Shown here piece after piece: positions 21,849-33,558 of a DNA stretch of 64,000 bases (its first letter is position 1; each line of letters opens with the position of its first letter). A program made the translations under genes and the position numbers. The stretch spans positions 6,773,001 through 6,837,000 of the forward strand of contig CM033406.1 in assembly GCA_019426215.1 (NCBI GenBank), read 5' to 3'. Origin of the DNA: Buddleja alternifolia. Lineage: Eukaryota; Streptophyta; Magnoliopsida; Lamiales; Scrophulariaceae. The notes beneath the pieces are model-generated. The model saw only the letters and a list, made by a program, of their open reading frames with translations, did not search any database and had not been told where the DNA came from.

Positions 21849-24800
21849 TTAATGACTTGATCTAACTTTGTATCGCTTGGGCATTTCAGCTCGGATAGCT
21901 TCAGTCAGATTATCTTCCAAGGTCATCATCGCTTCATGATCTTTGTTGATTATGAGCTTATTTTCTTCTTGTTGTCTCTTCTTGAAAGCAGTAAAGTGTT
22001 TGTCCCAATCAGTTGGATCAATACCAATATACCTTAGACAAATTCTGAAAGTTCGGATGTAGTCAGACATCTGTCTCTCTTCAGCTAAAATTTTTGGATC
22101 TGAAGGTTCTGAAATGGATGTTCTTTGAAGAGGGATGTCAAACTGTTCTAACATTGCTCTTGTAGGTATTGGTAGATTTGGATATAGTGCTCGTGGAGGT
22201 TCCCTTAGTGTTCTACTAGGCGCTCCAGAGTCACTTACTTTAAAAGCAGTTATCCAAGATGGGAGACTCAGCGCAGAAGGAGAGGTTAAGACTTGACGCT
22301 TAAGAGGCGTAGGCTCTTGAGCTCTTGAACTAGACGTTTTCCTCTTTTCTCCTTTCTTCTTCTCTTTCCCTTATTGCCATCATCAGACTTCAGAAAATGT
22401 TCTGTAAGTAAACTGACCTGATGAGCAATCTGAGACATAGAGTCTGAAATGTCGTCCAGACGCTTGTCGAAGCGTTCTTACAGGGCGAGAAGCTTGGCAT
22501 TGGTAGCATCATTCAGAGATGTCTCTAAGGTTTTGAGGCGCTTTTCTAACTCTTCTTTCATGGCAAGTTGGTGGGCATGAGTAGGATCATGCATTTCTTG
22601 AAATGTTTGTTTGCATTCACCAACAGCCGCTTGAGCTGAGCTACGCATATGAGCAATTTGAGCGCTCATAACGTGAGACTCAATCTTTGCCAAATTGTCT
22701 TTAATCCAGTGAAGGGATTCTTCTTTCTGAGTCGCATGAGCACTGATATCCTCCAGAACGGATTTGAGCAAAGGACCAAAATATTGACTCTCATCTGATT
22801 GAACCGCTTGAGGAGTCGGTCGCTTGAATCTGGATGAGTGTTTCAGAGAGTCAAGGGGAGCTTGATATGCTGGATCAAAGACAGTACCTCGTATGTCAAG
22901 AGAGAGATCCTCACCAATATCAACATCAACTGGTTCAGGAGCGTCAGGAATATCCTCTGGTTGAGACGCTTGAACGGGTTCTTCAGCAGACGCTGGAAAA
23001 CTTGCAACTTCAGAAGTGGATGCTTCAATTGTCTTAGCAGGGGCTTCCTCAAGCGTTGACTCTGTTTGGCGAAAATTATCGAATTGGAAGTTCCAATTTG
23101 CTAAATCGGCAAGAGAAGTGGACGAGCTTCCAGAAGTTCAGTAAGTCTGGATCGAGAGCAGCAGAAACTAGAAATAAATGTGCGAAGAGGACTATCAATG
23201 GCCCTGATGTGCATGGGACCAATGATGTCAAGCACATGATGCGGAAAGACTTTGAACGACGCTTGACAGATAGAGAAAATGGAGTCTGGAGAGGAATTTC
23301 GAGAGAATCCAATCAAGCAGTTAGAGGGAAGAGACTTGAGACGCTGATCCTCAGGCACGTAAGCAGCATAGTACTCTTATAAATATGGATAGATTGCTTG
23401 AGCTAGTCCCTGATTTCTTTCTAGCAGTGAGAGAACAAACTCATAATGAGTGAGTACCTCTTTGCGGATAGAAGGGAGCAGTGGATATCCTCGAAAAGAA
23501 TTGATGACGGAGCCGTTCCATTGTCTGAGATTGGCAGTGAAGATTTTGTTGAAAAGAGATAAGGGAGTCATGATCTTCACCATCAAGTTAAAATTATCTT
23601 CACAGTGGCTGGGGGCAAAATTCAGGCTAGAAATTTGATTACTGCCACTGGTAGACGCTTGAGCGTTGAAATGTAGAGGAGTAATGGACAGTCTGTGAAG
23701 CTCTTGATGTAGACATTGTTCAATTTGATGTCTAATTAGGGGGAGCTTATGAACAGGTCCAACTCTCTGTTGACGCTTCTTTAGGCAATACTTGGCAAAA
23801 TGACGCGTCTTGTCATGCATGCCTATGCAGAGCAAATGGGGTGCTTGAACTAATTCTGAGAAAGTGTACTTGTTTCCCATGTACGCTTCAACCCAATTGA
23901 CTTCGTTCATTCAGTAGTCTGTGCCAGCGTTGACAATAGCTCTAATGCCTTCATGGTGAATATCTCGGATAGATTCAAAACGATATCTATCGGTCTGATA
24001 GTTAGCATTCCAGACGCTATCAAAATACGCATCAACTTCAGTCTGGATCAAATCTGTGAGAGATTCGAGACGCTCACCGGCATGAACTGCTTTATTTTTC
24101 CATAAGCGAAGTGGATTGACCAAAGCTAGGTTTTTAGGACTATTCGCAATATGAGGAAAGTGTGTGTAGTCTTCTCGGTTCAAGACTGCCTCTGATGGAT
24201 TGAGAAAGCTAGGGCGAAGTGGCTCATACACACGGATATTGTGGTCTCTGAGAGCAAAACCTGTAGGCTTGCTGTGGCCAGAGTCGAGGTAATACGCTAG
24301 ATCCACATCACATCTAGGAGTTGTTCCTCATTGTCTGTCTTGTTGAATAATGAGAGAGGATGGTATTTGACCAGGAGTTTTTTGTAGTTCAATGGCCCTA
24401 TAATATTTTCTCTCAATTTCTGTCAACTCTGTGTTAAACACTATATCCCTGATTTTATTGTCGATATCAATCAGCAGGGCAATCTCATTCTCAGCAGCAA
24501 TATATTTGTCTTCATTATATGCGGCATGAATGAAGTCATCTTCGAGTGCTGGAGGCATGTAGTTGATTGAATGATCAATCGTCTTTAGCGGGTCCAGTTG
24601 GAAGAAGTGCCTTGGCCTTGTGACGTCTTCAACAATGCTCTGACCTTCTGAGCGTGCCTCTGTTATAGCTAGAACAGTGATTGATGATTGAACCTCTTTG
24701 AGAGCAGGTTCTTCAGGTTCAATTGCAGCAGCTTGTGCGGCAATGTCTTTGGCAATCGCCACAACTTCGGTCATCTCGACATCTAAATGGACATCGGTTG

Positions 24801-26109
24801 ACGCTTCAGCAGCAGCTGGAACTAAAGCTGTAACAAAAGAACTATCCTCTATAAGAGCAGGATCTTCTACAGATGTAGGAATAGGAATGCTGTGGGAAGA
24901 AATAAACTTACCCTGAGAACTTGTCTCAACAGTAACACTTTGAGCGCTTGGTTCAACAGCAACTTGAGCGCTTGGCTCAACAGTCTTAGGCTCTTTAGGA
25001 ACAGGAACAACTCGACTCTTGCTTGTCCTGGAACACTTGAAGATTTTCTTCACGTTGACTCCTTCAACTAGTTTGAGCGTTTGAGCGGGAGGAGCAACAA
25101 CTGGTTCATCAAATTCAATTTGTTTGATAATTCCTTCCAGCTTCCTCTGCTTGAGAGGTAGCTTGTCCTATGCATCCTCATCAGTTTCCTCATCATTCTT
25201 TTGAGGAGCAGGAACAGCTTGTACTTTGGGCTTTCTAGGAGCCCTCTTCTTGGTAGCAGCCGGACGCTTCACGGCTTCCTCTGGAGCAGGACGCTCAGCC
25301 TCTTCATCAGACACTTCAAGTACAGTCTGACGTTCAGAAAGTGGTTTAGCAGCACCACCAACTTTAGGAGGGTTGAATAGATTGATCAGAATCCTTCGTC
25401 CCAAAAACTTGGTCTTATTCAGCGGGAGACCAGAGGAGTAAACGCAGTCTGATTTGCACAGAAGGTCACTCAAAATAAGTCCATACGGTTTGTTAGGGGT
25501 GTTCAGACAGTCCCTAAACCTTCCAAAGATATACTCACTCCAGTTGATCTTGATGGAGAAGAGTATAGCAGTCATCATTTGAAATTGTGTGGGGTTGACC
25601 TTATCAAATGTGCCTACTCTGCATTCAACAATTTTACTACAGAAATCAGCCAACAGTCTGTACTGAGATACCAGATCTTTTTTTTCAAAGTGCTGGGTGT
25701 AAGGTACATCATCGTACGCCCTCATAACCGTCCATGCTTCCTTGATTTGTGCGAGAGCGACACTATCCAGTGCATCACCTTCATTAGGAAGATTGAAGTT
25801 CTTTGCAATGGAGTCAGAAGTCAACACAAATTCTTTTGCGGCCTCTTTCTTGGACATAGGGAGGAGACAAGAGATAGACTTCTTGTCCTTCGAGAGTTTT
25901 GCATTCCTCCAGAAAACATCAACTTCCGTCAGAAATAAGTATGAGTACTGTGTTAAGAACGTCTTGAGTCCAGCCTTTGTAACAGTATCCATCATATCAT
26001 GCAGGTTGATTTGGGGTTGATCATACAAGAATTTCCAATCAACAACAAGGCCTTCAGTAACCTTGATGATAGGTTCGGCAGAAGTAGATGAAGCTTTCTT
26101 TGGTGCCAT
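21849..26109 (-). pseudogene. Element B envelope-position ORF, broken
   Basis: A long uncharacterised protein encoded after pol. The ATG at 26,109 (MAPKKASSTS) is shared with element A at 43,991. An N-terminal region of about 230 residues (KVTEGLVVDWKFLYD, FCSKIVECRVGTFDK, NKPYGLILSDLLCKS) is followed by a Pro/Glu/Lys-rich hinge (ATKKRAPRKPK), a long Glu/Ala-rich region, a conserved central part (DIHHEGIRAIVNAG, HCEDNFNLMVKIMTPL) and a C-terminal coiled coil (22,478-22,771) before the LEDNLTEAIRAEMPKRYK end. Stops at about 25,168, 24,328, 23,911 and 23,377 break it. It may be related to 'putative plant transposon protein' domains, but I cannot confirm that. There is no clear signal peptide. 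Confidence 0.7.
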
Positions 26110-26943
26110 TTTTGAAAGTAAAGAGAACTGCGATTTTCTTTTGCTTTGAGAGAGAGAGAAATTTGCAGAAATCTTTGAGTAAAAGTGAATGATTTTTCTG
26201 CAGAAGTTGTGTTTTAAATGACACAGTAAAGAATTTTGAAACTTGTGTTCTCTAGTCTGTGTAGGATTTAGACACGTGTAGGGACTTTTGAATCTCAGCC
26301 ATAAATTCATTAACTGCGGACGCGAGTTTTGTGTAAGAGAGAGAAGTTACATTTGGTAATTCTCATATATAATGATTTGGCATCCGATTTTTAAAGAAAA
26401 TAAAAAGAAAAATGTTTGATATTTTCAGAGTGTAACACACTCGCCTGATGGTACACTGACACGTACACAAACACGTGCTATCTCTGAACCGTCATTTTAA
26501 AAGTTTTGATTACGCGCCAGTTTGATGTGATAGAAGCGTGCGAGTAGAGTACAAAATAGACTTTTGAGTCTACCCACTACTTCAAAAAAAGCTTGTAAAA
26601 TTTATGCATGACTGTTTAATTTTTTTTTTTATATTAAGAGTTGAATAAAATTGGTTCAACGCTTAACTGATACTATACCACTTGTTGGTATATGAGAATT
26701 AGACGCTTAGGATTGAAAAGACTTTTTATGTTTGAGCGTCCAATATTTTATGTGTAAGTAATACTGAGCATTGATGATCATGCATCTGAAAATTTTGATC
26801 ATTGACGCTTGCAGTTATGGTCAAGTACAACTTTAAGGTTCCCCCTAAATTTGATAACTTGTACCAGGTAGGAAAATCTTTTAGACACAAATTAAGCGGA
26901 TTCCCCCTAAATTATATATCTAATAAAATATGATGCAAAATGA
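26110..26943 (-). other. Element B spacer between pol and the envelope-position ORF
   Basis: Non-coding. Two polypurine-like tracts, AGGGGGAA on the minus strand, lie at 26,839-26,846 and 26,901-26,908. The equivalent spacer of A keeps the same motifs. No gene is visible. Confidence 0.6.
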
Positions 26944-27066
26944 TTAAGCATTTAAATCAATCATGCCTAATTCACTTCTCAAAGTGAGAAAACGTTGTTC
27001 GTTGAGTGCTTTGGTGAAGATATCTGCCAATTGTTTGTCAGTTCCAATGAAGTGCATGGAGATATC
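26944..27066 (-). pseudogene. Element B pol, C-terminal end (RNase H tail) left of A
   Basis: This short piece encodes the last part of pol ([18 protein letters not shown], ending [12 protein letters not shown] at the TAA at 26,944-26,946). It continues the frame interrupted at 52,572 by element A. The ATATC at 27,062-27,066 is the target duplication of A. Confidence 0.8.
27062..27066. repeat. Target site duplication of element A (left copy)
   Basis: atatc here is repeated at 52,572-52,576 outside A's other LTR. The uninterrupted order gagatatctttctttt is seen in element A's own pol at about 45,272. Confidence 0.9.
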
Positions 27067-28615
27067 TGTTAGTCCCAAGTGGTATATGTTAAGGGTCTAG
27101 AAGGGGGGGGGGGTTGAATAGACCCTGAAGTCTTTTTTTGACTTCTAAAACTTCGTATCACTTTGAAGTATTTGAACGCTCGGAAAGCTTTGAGCGCTGG
27201 GTGCGGCGCTTGAGAGATAATGACTTAAGCGCTGGTTTCAGGCGCTTGGGAAAAGTTAACTTAGACTTGGTGATTTCAACGCTTACCAAAGTAGGACAGA
27301 GTTTAGTCACTAAATCAGGGTTAGCACAGCGGAAGTATTTTATAGCTTAGCGTTCGATTTGTTAATTAAAAGTAGTCGCTTAGTTGTTTTAAAACTTTTA
27401 TCAAAGAATATGCAATATGAATAGTAAAGCAATGAAACAGTAAATAGTTAAAGCAGTAAATGACACAGGATATTTATAAGGTTCACTGGGTGATGTAATC
27501 CTAGCTACGTCCTTCTTCTCCTTTTATCAGGGAGGTTTTCACTATGATGATTATCGAAGAGTCACACAGAGACTTCTACAAAATAGAGGGAGATTGGATA
27601 TGATCTCGGAACTCCTTGGTCACACAGATTTCAGCTCCACTAAAGACCTTCTATCCCCTTGCTTCTTTCACTCAGATAAACTCCTTGGTCACACAGCTTT
27701 TTCTCTCAAATAAATTCAGCAAAGTTTTGGACCCTTTTTCTTATTTTTACGTCCAGATGTTTATCTATATGTGTATGTTATGTCCCTTTTGCTGAAAAGG
27801 TTATTTATAGATTGTTTTGAGATTTTGTCCGTTGGACACGGTTGGAATCTCGTTTCCTTAAACATTCCATGAGTTCTGACAATCCTAACTTTGGGTATAT
27901 TTAATTGGTTAGGCATGGTCTTGGTTTCATGAATATGACAGTCTCGGTTAAAGATATGGCTTGCCCATAAGTTGTAGTGCTTATATTTTAATAGCACTTA
28001 TCCGACTTTTGATGCATCTTGTCTTATTTCCGTTTGGGAATAATTTCCGTTGATTCATGCATCTTTGATAACTTGGATTTGAATCTTCGGGTTACGCTTG
28101 GAGAACTAGGCGCTTGAGCCTTTGGAGTTTAGGCTTTTTGAAAGTATCCTTCTTTGTTAATTAGACGCTTGAGAAAGGTCACAATCTTTGCCCGATCTTT
28201 AGACGCTTGTCCTTTCACTTTATCTTTGATAGACTCACTCAGAATTCTATCATTGACTTAGTGTTAAGTACTTGGTCTAAGGTCCATAACAAATCTTGAG
28301 CGCTGAGTTCGTAACCTGGGATAGTCTTTTAGCGTTTGACGGACGCTTGAGACTAATCTTTATCTTTACTGTTTCTTCAGACGCTTGATCTTCAACTTCA
28401 TCACTTGGTAGACTCACACAAAATTTTTCTAGTGATTTAGATCACATTCTTAGTCTAAACTCTATAAAGATAAAAATACAAGCCTAGTATAAAAACACGA
28501 GCTTTCAGGCGCTTATACATTTGTTCTACGAAAGCCTTTATACTTTACATTTCTTGGGGTCTAACATGGAATCCTAATTGTCATCATCAAAATATCTAAC
28601 ATGAAATTCCTAACA
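27067..28615 (-). repeat. Element A 3' LTR (short form)
   Basis: 1,549 bp, plus reading TGTTAGTCCC...CCTAACA. It lacks about 285 bp present in the 5' LTR; the deletion point is near 27,680-27,700. The U5 inverted repeat is at 27,093-27,099 and 27,119-27,125 with 11 G between. A TATA-like CTATAAATAA (minus) lies at 27,801-27,811. Confidence 0.9.
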
Positions 28616-28630
28616 ATTTCCCCCTTTTTG
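28616..28630 (-). promoter_or_regulatory. Element A polypurine tract
   Basis: CAAAAAGGGGGAAAT on the minus strand directly precedes the 3' LTR and is identical to the tract of element B. Confidence 0.85.
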
Positions 28631-28726
28631 ATGATGGCAATACTTACTCTTTTATAGTTCAAGAGTTAGACGGCCAAGAAATAAAGGTTAGCGTTGGTTA
28701 GTAAGTTAGTTAAGGTTAGTTGAGCT

Positions 28727-30919
28727 TCAACGAGGTGTTTCAGCTGAAAAATGTATTATATATATCATTGAAGGTACAGGCATTTTTACAACTGAAATAA
28801 GGAAGAGATGAAAGCAAGAAAAGCAAAAGTACAATAAAGATCGTGTATTGATCTTATATCTCTTAGTCATTTCTGCGCGGATTGCCTCAGTTATTTGATC
28901 TTCTAATGTCATCATCACATCATGATCTTTATTGATTATATACTTGTTTTCATCTACTTGCTTTTGTTTAAAAGAAACGTAATGCTTATCCCATTCATCT
29001 GGGTCAATACCTATATACCTTAAGCAGATTTTGAAGGTTCGATTTAGATCAGACATCTTCCTTTCCGCAGCTACTTTTTCTGGATTGGTAGATTCTGGAA
29101 TGGACGCTCTGGAAAGAGGGATGTCAAACTGCTCAAGCAGTGCTCTGGAAGGTACTGGAAGATCTGGATAGAGCGCTCTTGGAGTTTCTCTTTTACTGGG
29201 CACTCCAGTAGGGGCAAAAGTGGTTACCCAAGATGGATAGGGATCTTGCTCTTTATTTTGTATAGGAGGAGGAGTGGGAATATGTTGACGCTTGGGCGGC
29301 GGAGGAGGATCTTGAGCGCTTGATGTTGAAGTTTTCCTCTTCTCCCCTTTCTTCTTCTCTTCCCCCTTATTGCCATCATCAGTCGGCATAAAATGCTGAG
29401 TAAAGAGACTGATTTGAGTAGCAATCTGAGCGACAGAGGCCTCAAGAGTGTTAAGACGCTGATCGAAATGTTCCATAACCAGGAGTTGGGCTTTAGTAGC
29501 GTCTGTCAGAGAGGTCTCTAGAGTAGTGAAGCGGTTGATAATGTCTTCTTTCAAGGCCAGGTGACTCGCCTGAGTAGCGTCAGCCATTTGCTGAAATTTC
29601 TTAAGGCCTTCAGTCACGGTCGCTTGAGTAGAAGAAACCGCAGGATTAACGGGAAGCTTGGAGCAAGACGTGTGTTTGAGTGATTCCATTGGGACTTGAT
29701 AAGCAGGGTGAAACATGGTCCCTTGAAGCTCCGGGTCAATAATAGACTTTGTGGAAGCAGTAGAGTCAGAAACAGATGGACTGTCAACAGGAATAGGCGC
29801 TTGAGGTTGATCTGTGGAGTCCTCAGCAATAATGGGCGCTGGCGAGATATGCAACCTTTCAACAAGCGCTTCGGCAATGGGTGATGCTGGCAGTGCATCT
29901 ATCCTTGCAATTGGCGCTTCAACATTGACTGATTCGATACGGCTAAAGTCCGTAAAGGTGAAGTCCATGCCGGCAAATGGCTCATCTGCATATGGATATG
30001 TAGCACTCTGTAGAAGTTCATTCAAGTGTAGAGTAGGAAGGTAAGTACCTTGAATGAAGGTGCGAAGTGGACTATCCATGGCCCGAATGTACATTGGCCC
30101 AAGGATATCTAGTACGTGATTGGGAAAGATTCTGGAAGGCGCTCGGCTGATGGAAAAGATAGCATCGGAGCAGTAATGTTGAGAAAAGCCAATCAGCCTG
30201 TCCGTTGGAAGAGCGTTGAGTTTCTGAGATTCAGGAACATAACTGGTGTAGTAGTCTTCCTAATAGGGGTAGACAGCTTGAGCAAGCGCTTGGTTTCTTT
30301 CCAGTGAAGATCAGACAAAGTCATAGTGACTATGAACTTCTTGTCGGATGGAGGGAAGGAGTGGATAGCCGGTGAAGGAGTTTATTCGGGATCCATTCCA
30401 TGAGCGCAGGTTGGCTGTGAAGACTCTATCAAAGTGAGCGAGGGGAGTCATGAGCTTGATCATCAGTCGAAAGTTGTCGTCACAGTCACTTGAAGTGAAA
30501 TTCAAGCAAGATGGTGAAGAACTGTCGCTGGAAGACGCTTGAGTGTCAAATCGTAGAGGAGTGTTTGCAAATCTGTGCAGCACTACGCGTAAGGATTGCT
30601 CAGTGTGTTGACGAATCAGAGGCAGCCTCAATACCGACCCAATTCTCCTTTGACGCTTCTGTAAGCAATATTGAGCAAATTTTCGCTTCTTATCATGGAT
30701 ACAGGCGCTGAAGAGATGAGGATCACTGACCAACTCTTTGAATTTATATTGGCTCCCAACATATGCTTCAGCCCAATTCACTTCAGTCATGCTGTACTCA
30801 GTCCCTGCATTAAGGATAGCTCGAAATCCTTGCTGGTGAATATCTCGGATTGCCTTAGAGCGACGCTTGTTTGGGTCATAATTAGCGTACCAAACGCTAT
30901 CAAAATAAGCATCAGCTTC
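28727..30919 (-). pseudogene. Element A envelope-position ORF, 3' part (left of G)
   Basis: Continuation of the ORF that starts at 43,991; element G separates the two parts. It holds DIHQQGFRAILNAGTEYSMTE, the NSFTGYPLLPSIRQEV block, a Pro/Ser/Ala-rich stretch, a coiled coil (ALKEDIINRFTTLETS, FDQRLNTLEASVAQIATQIS), a basic KKKGEKRKTS segment, then LEDQITEAIRAEMTKRYK. A TGA at about 30,311 and one or two more stops before 30,094 interrupt it relative to element B. After the point where B stops, A stays open for about 40 codons with a hydrophobic stretch (SLLYFCFSCFHLFLISVV). Function unknown; the location matches the so-called envelope-like ORF of SIRE elements. Confidence 0.7.
30915..30919. 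repeat. Target site duplication of element G (left copy)
   Basis: gcttc here is repeated at 42,001-42,005. Removing G and one copy restores an open reading frame through the envelope-position protein of A. Confidence 0.92.
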
Positions 30920-33545
30920 TGTGGCAACCTCCGGCCAGGGGATGGGAGCCGAAGCCCGCCACACCGCAACGCTAGCTCAATCTGAGAGACGATCCCTTCA
31001 TGAGCTAACGCTAAGCGTGAACTATACAAAAATTTCAAGATACCCACATACATACATAACCACATAACATCATATTTTACATATAAGAGTTCAGATGAAA
31101 TTCAAAACCCCAAGCTAGCAAAGATAGATAATTATATGAACAAGATATTCAATACAACTACATCTGACTCTCAAACTTTTAGGGAACCCTCAAAACTTTC
31201 TTAGCCAAGATTTTCCCCCTCTGGTCCTGCTATGCCGTGCTCTTCTGAAAAGTTAGAAAGAGAAAAGAAAAGGGGTGAGTCCGAATGACCCAGTGAGGTA
31301 GGCTAATGGCTTGCTTTACCTTATCATGAGAGATAGAATCTGCAGTGAAAATTATTAACGACATGGACATATACGATGGCAAGCAAAAGAATAGAATAAC
31401 ATATCACAAGGTAAATTAATTGAGTATGTTACGCATGAATCAGAGGACATAACCCATGTACTTTTGTAATCATATCATGTGATCGTGATCCACCTTCCAC
31501 TGTCCCATACCAGCAGGAGGCTTCACACCTTTACGTTCTATGAAGTGTTCCAGATGTCGGGATTCTAGTGGTGGCTCCTACGGGTTCAAGAGGTGGCCCC
31601 CGCCGTCGCGTGGCACTTTGTCCCGTATAGCACTTAGCTCCCTTCACTCTGCTTTTTCGAATCAAAGCTGTATATCAAGAAAATGACACATCGCGGATGG
31701 ATGCCAGACTTCGGGATTCTAGAGGTGGCTCCTACGGGTTCAAGCGGTGGCCCCCGCCGTCACGTGGCACTTTGTCCCGTATAGCACTTAGCTCCCTTAG
31801 CCGACGGAATAGAGCCAAAAAGAATAATCGTTTCAACGAGTTTCCTACTAGAATATGTACACTGATTTGTATTCGAGCGAGAGAGAGCGAAAACAAGAAC
31901 GATGGACTACAAATTGGGACACGGTTGGACACTTACCTTAGATGAGAATAAGAGTCTGATCAATGAAACTTTATGAGGTCACACTTGGCTATGATTTAAA
32001 AGGGAACGAAAAATGGTAAGCAAGATCAAGTTGAAAGAATAAGAGAAACCCTCACTATAATAAACCGGCGTCGTTGCCTCGGCCTCGGAATCACGAAAGT
32101 ATCCTGTGATACAAAATACTATCATTTTCACAAAACCATACACTTTAAGCTAATCCCATGCAACAAGTTATATCATACTATCCAAACATATAGGCAATTA
32201 AGTTCCAACTAGCTCCCTTACATGCGCAACATATTTCAACAATTTTTTAACATATTCTCGGATTGGAATTTCTTTCTCAAAATTTTCAGGATAACATATA
32301 GGATGCTGTAAAAGTCTACATAAATTTTCTAGATTTAATTTCCTTGTCAAATTGGGGATTTGATCAACGAAACTGGACCGTCTCGGCAGATTTGTTTCAG
32401 AACAGACACCTTATACTCAAATATTTTTGTAAAATCCCCTGTTTACTGAAAAATTCCGAAATTTATATGACATCTCTATAACACATGTATCAAGCTACTG
32501 TAAAAGTTTTAGAGTAAACCAAAATTTCCAGATACACGAAATATCTTCAAAACAGTAACAATTTGCACTTCCGCCGAACAGACTGGCAATTTTGTTCAAC
32601 GATTTTTAGAAAATTCCACAAAACTCTAATCCTTACCAAATTTTTCAGAGATGTTTAACACACAATCAAGTTATTCCAGAAAATTTATTATAATCAAACT
32701 CACAAGTTTAGGCACCTCATTACTGTTTTAAACGTAACTTCAGAAACTGAAAGTTCCAAACACAGCTGAACATCATGCCATAGAAGTTAACTAAATACAT
32801 ATATATGATATGATATTCTCAATTCCAGGTCATATACAGCTTGAACTACATTTAGTCTATAACATATTCATGGAAAATCAATGATTAACTACCATATACC
32901 TTAAGAGAAAGAAGAAAGGATGATGCTTCCTCCTACTGGATTTTCTTTCTTTAGCTTTTCATGTATTTGAGGTGAGATAGGAAGCTGATTTTCAGAGAGT
33001 TTTCAGGCGTGTTGATGAATGAGTTGAAGGCTGAATTGGTGTATATATGAAGGTGTTGGTCAAAAAGGTAGAAAAGAAAAAATTGGAGACTAATCCTCTA
33101 TGGGACACGTTTTTAGGCAATAATGATGTGTGCTTACCTTAAATTGCCACCACTTAATCTTCCTTCTCCTATTAGTGCATGTGTGGTACGTATATATATG
33201 TATATATATGTTTATATGTGCATGTGTTTGTGCCTATATATCTATGTAGGTAGGTATGGACATATTTAAATACTAGCACTATACAATTGATGAAGGTAAA
33301 TCTATATATAGATATATGTATATATGCCTTAAATGATATAATGCTTCAACTATTCCACCATGAGGTATAAATTACTAACCTATTTCACATATAGATTTAA
33401 TAATAGTTATATAAGCAAGTAGAAAAATATTTTTAGTCGAACGCGAATCACTACAATCAAATAATTCACGAAATCTAATTAGCGGTGATTGTAATGTTTA
33501 CCTTCACTTCTACGAAATTAGGAGCCGGGAGTATTGGGTGTTACA
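30920..33545 (-). repeat. Element G 3' LTR
   Basis: Plus reading TGTGGCAACC...GGGTGTTACA, 2,626 bp. An internal 88-bp unit occurs twice (31,557-31,644 and 31,711-31,798, period 154). A TATA-like CATATATAC (minus) is at about 33,041-33,051, and a gtatatatatgtatatatatg microsatellite near 33,190. Short frames inside it have no recognisable product. Confidence 0.95.
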
Positions 33546-33558
33546 ACTCCCCCTCCTT
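33546..33558 (-). promoter_or_regulatory. Element G polypurine tract
   Basis: AAGGAGGGGGAGT on the minus strand directly precedes the 3' LTR start and overlaps the end of the integrase frame by two bases. Confidence 0.85.

Noticed and set aside
22834..23382. Several overlapping plus-strand frames opposite the extra ORF of element B
   Set aside because: They are shadows of the minus-strand ORF, with composition mirroring its Glu/Ala/Leu-rich codons.
27138..27350. A 70-codon plus-strand frame (MTSKTSYHFEVFERSE...) repeated at 50,810-51,022
   Set aside because: It is antisense within the paired LTRs of element A and is shared only because the LTRs are copies.
31697..31945. An 82-codon frame (MDARLRDSRGG...) repeated identically at 40,152-40,400
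   Set aside because: The apparent conservation only reflects that both copies are in the two LTRs of element G; it includes an internally duplicated LTR segment and has no protein-like features.
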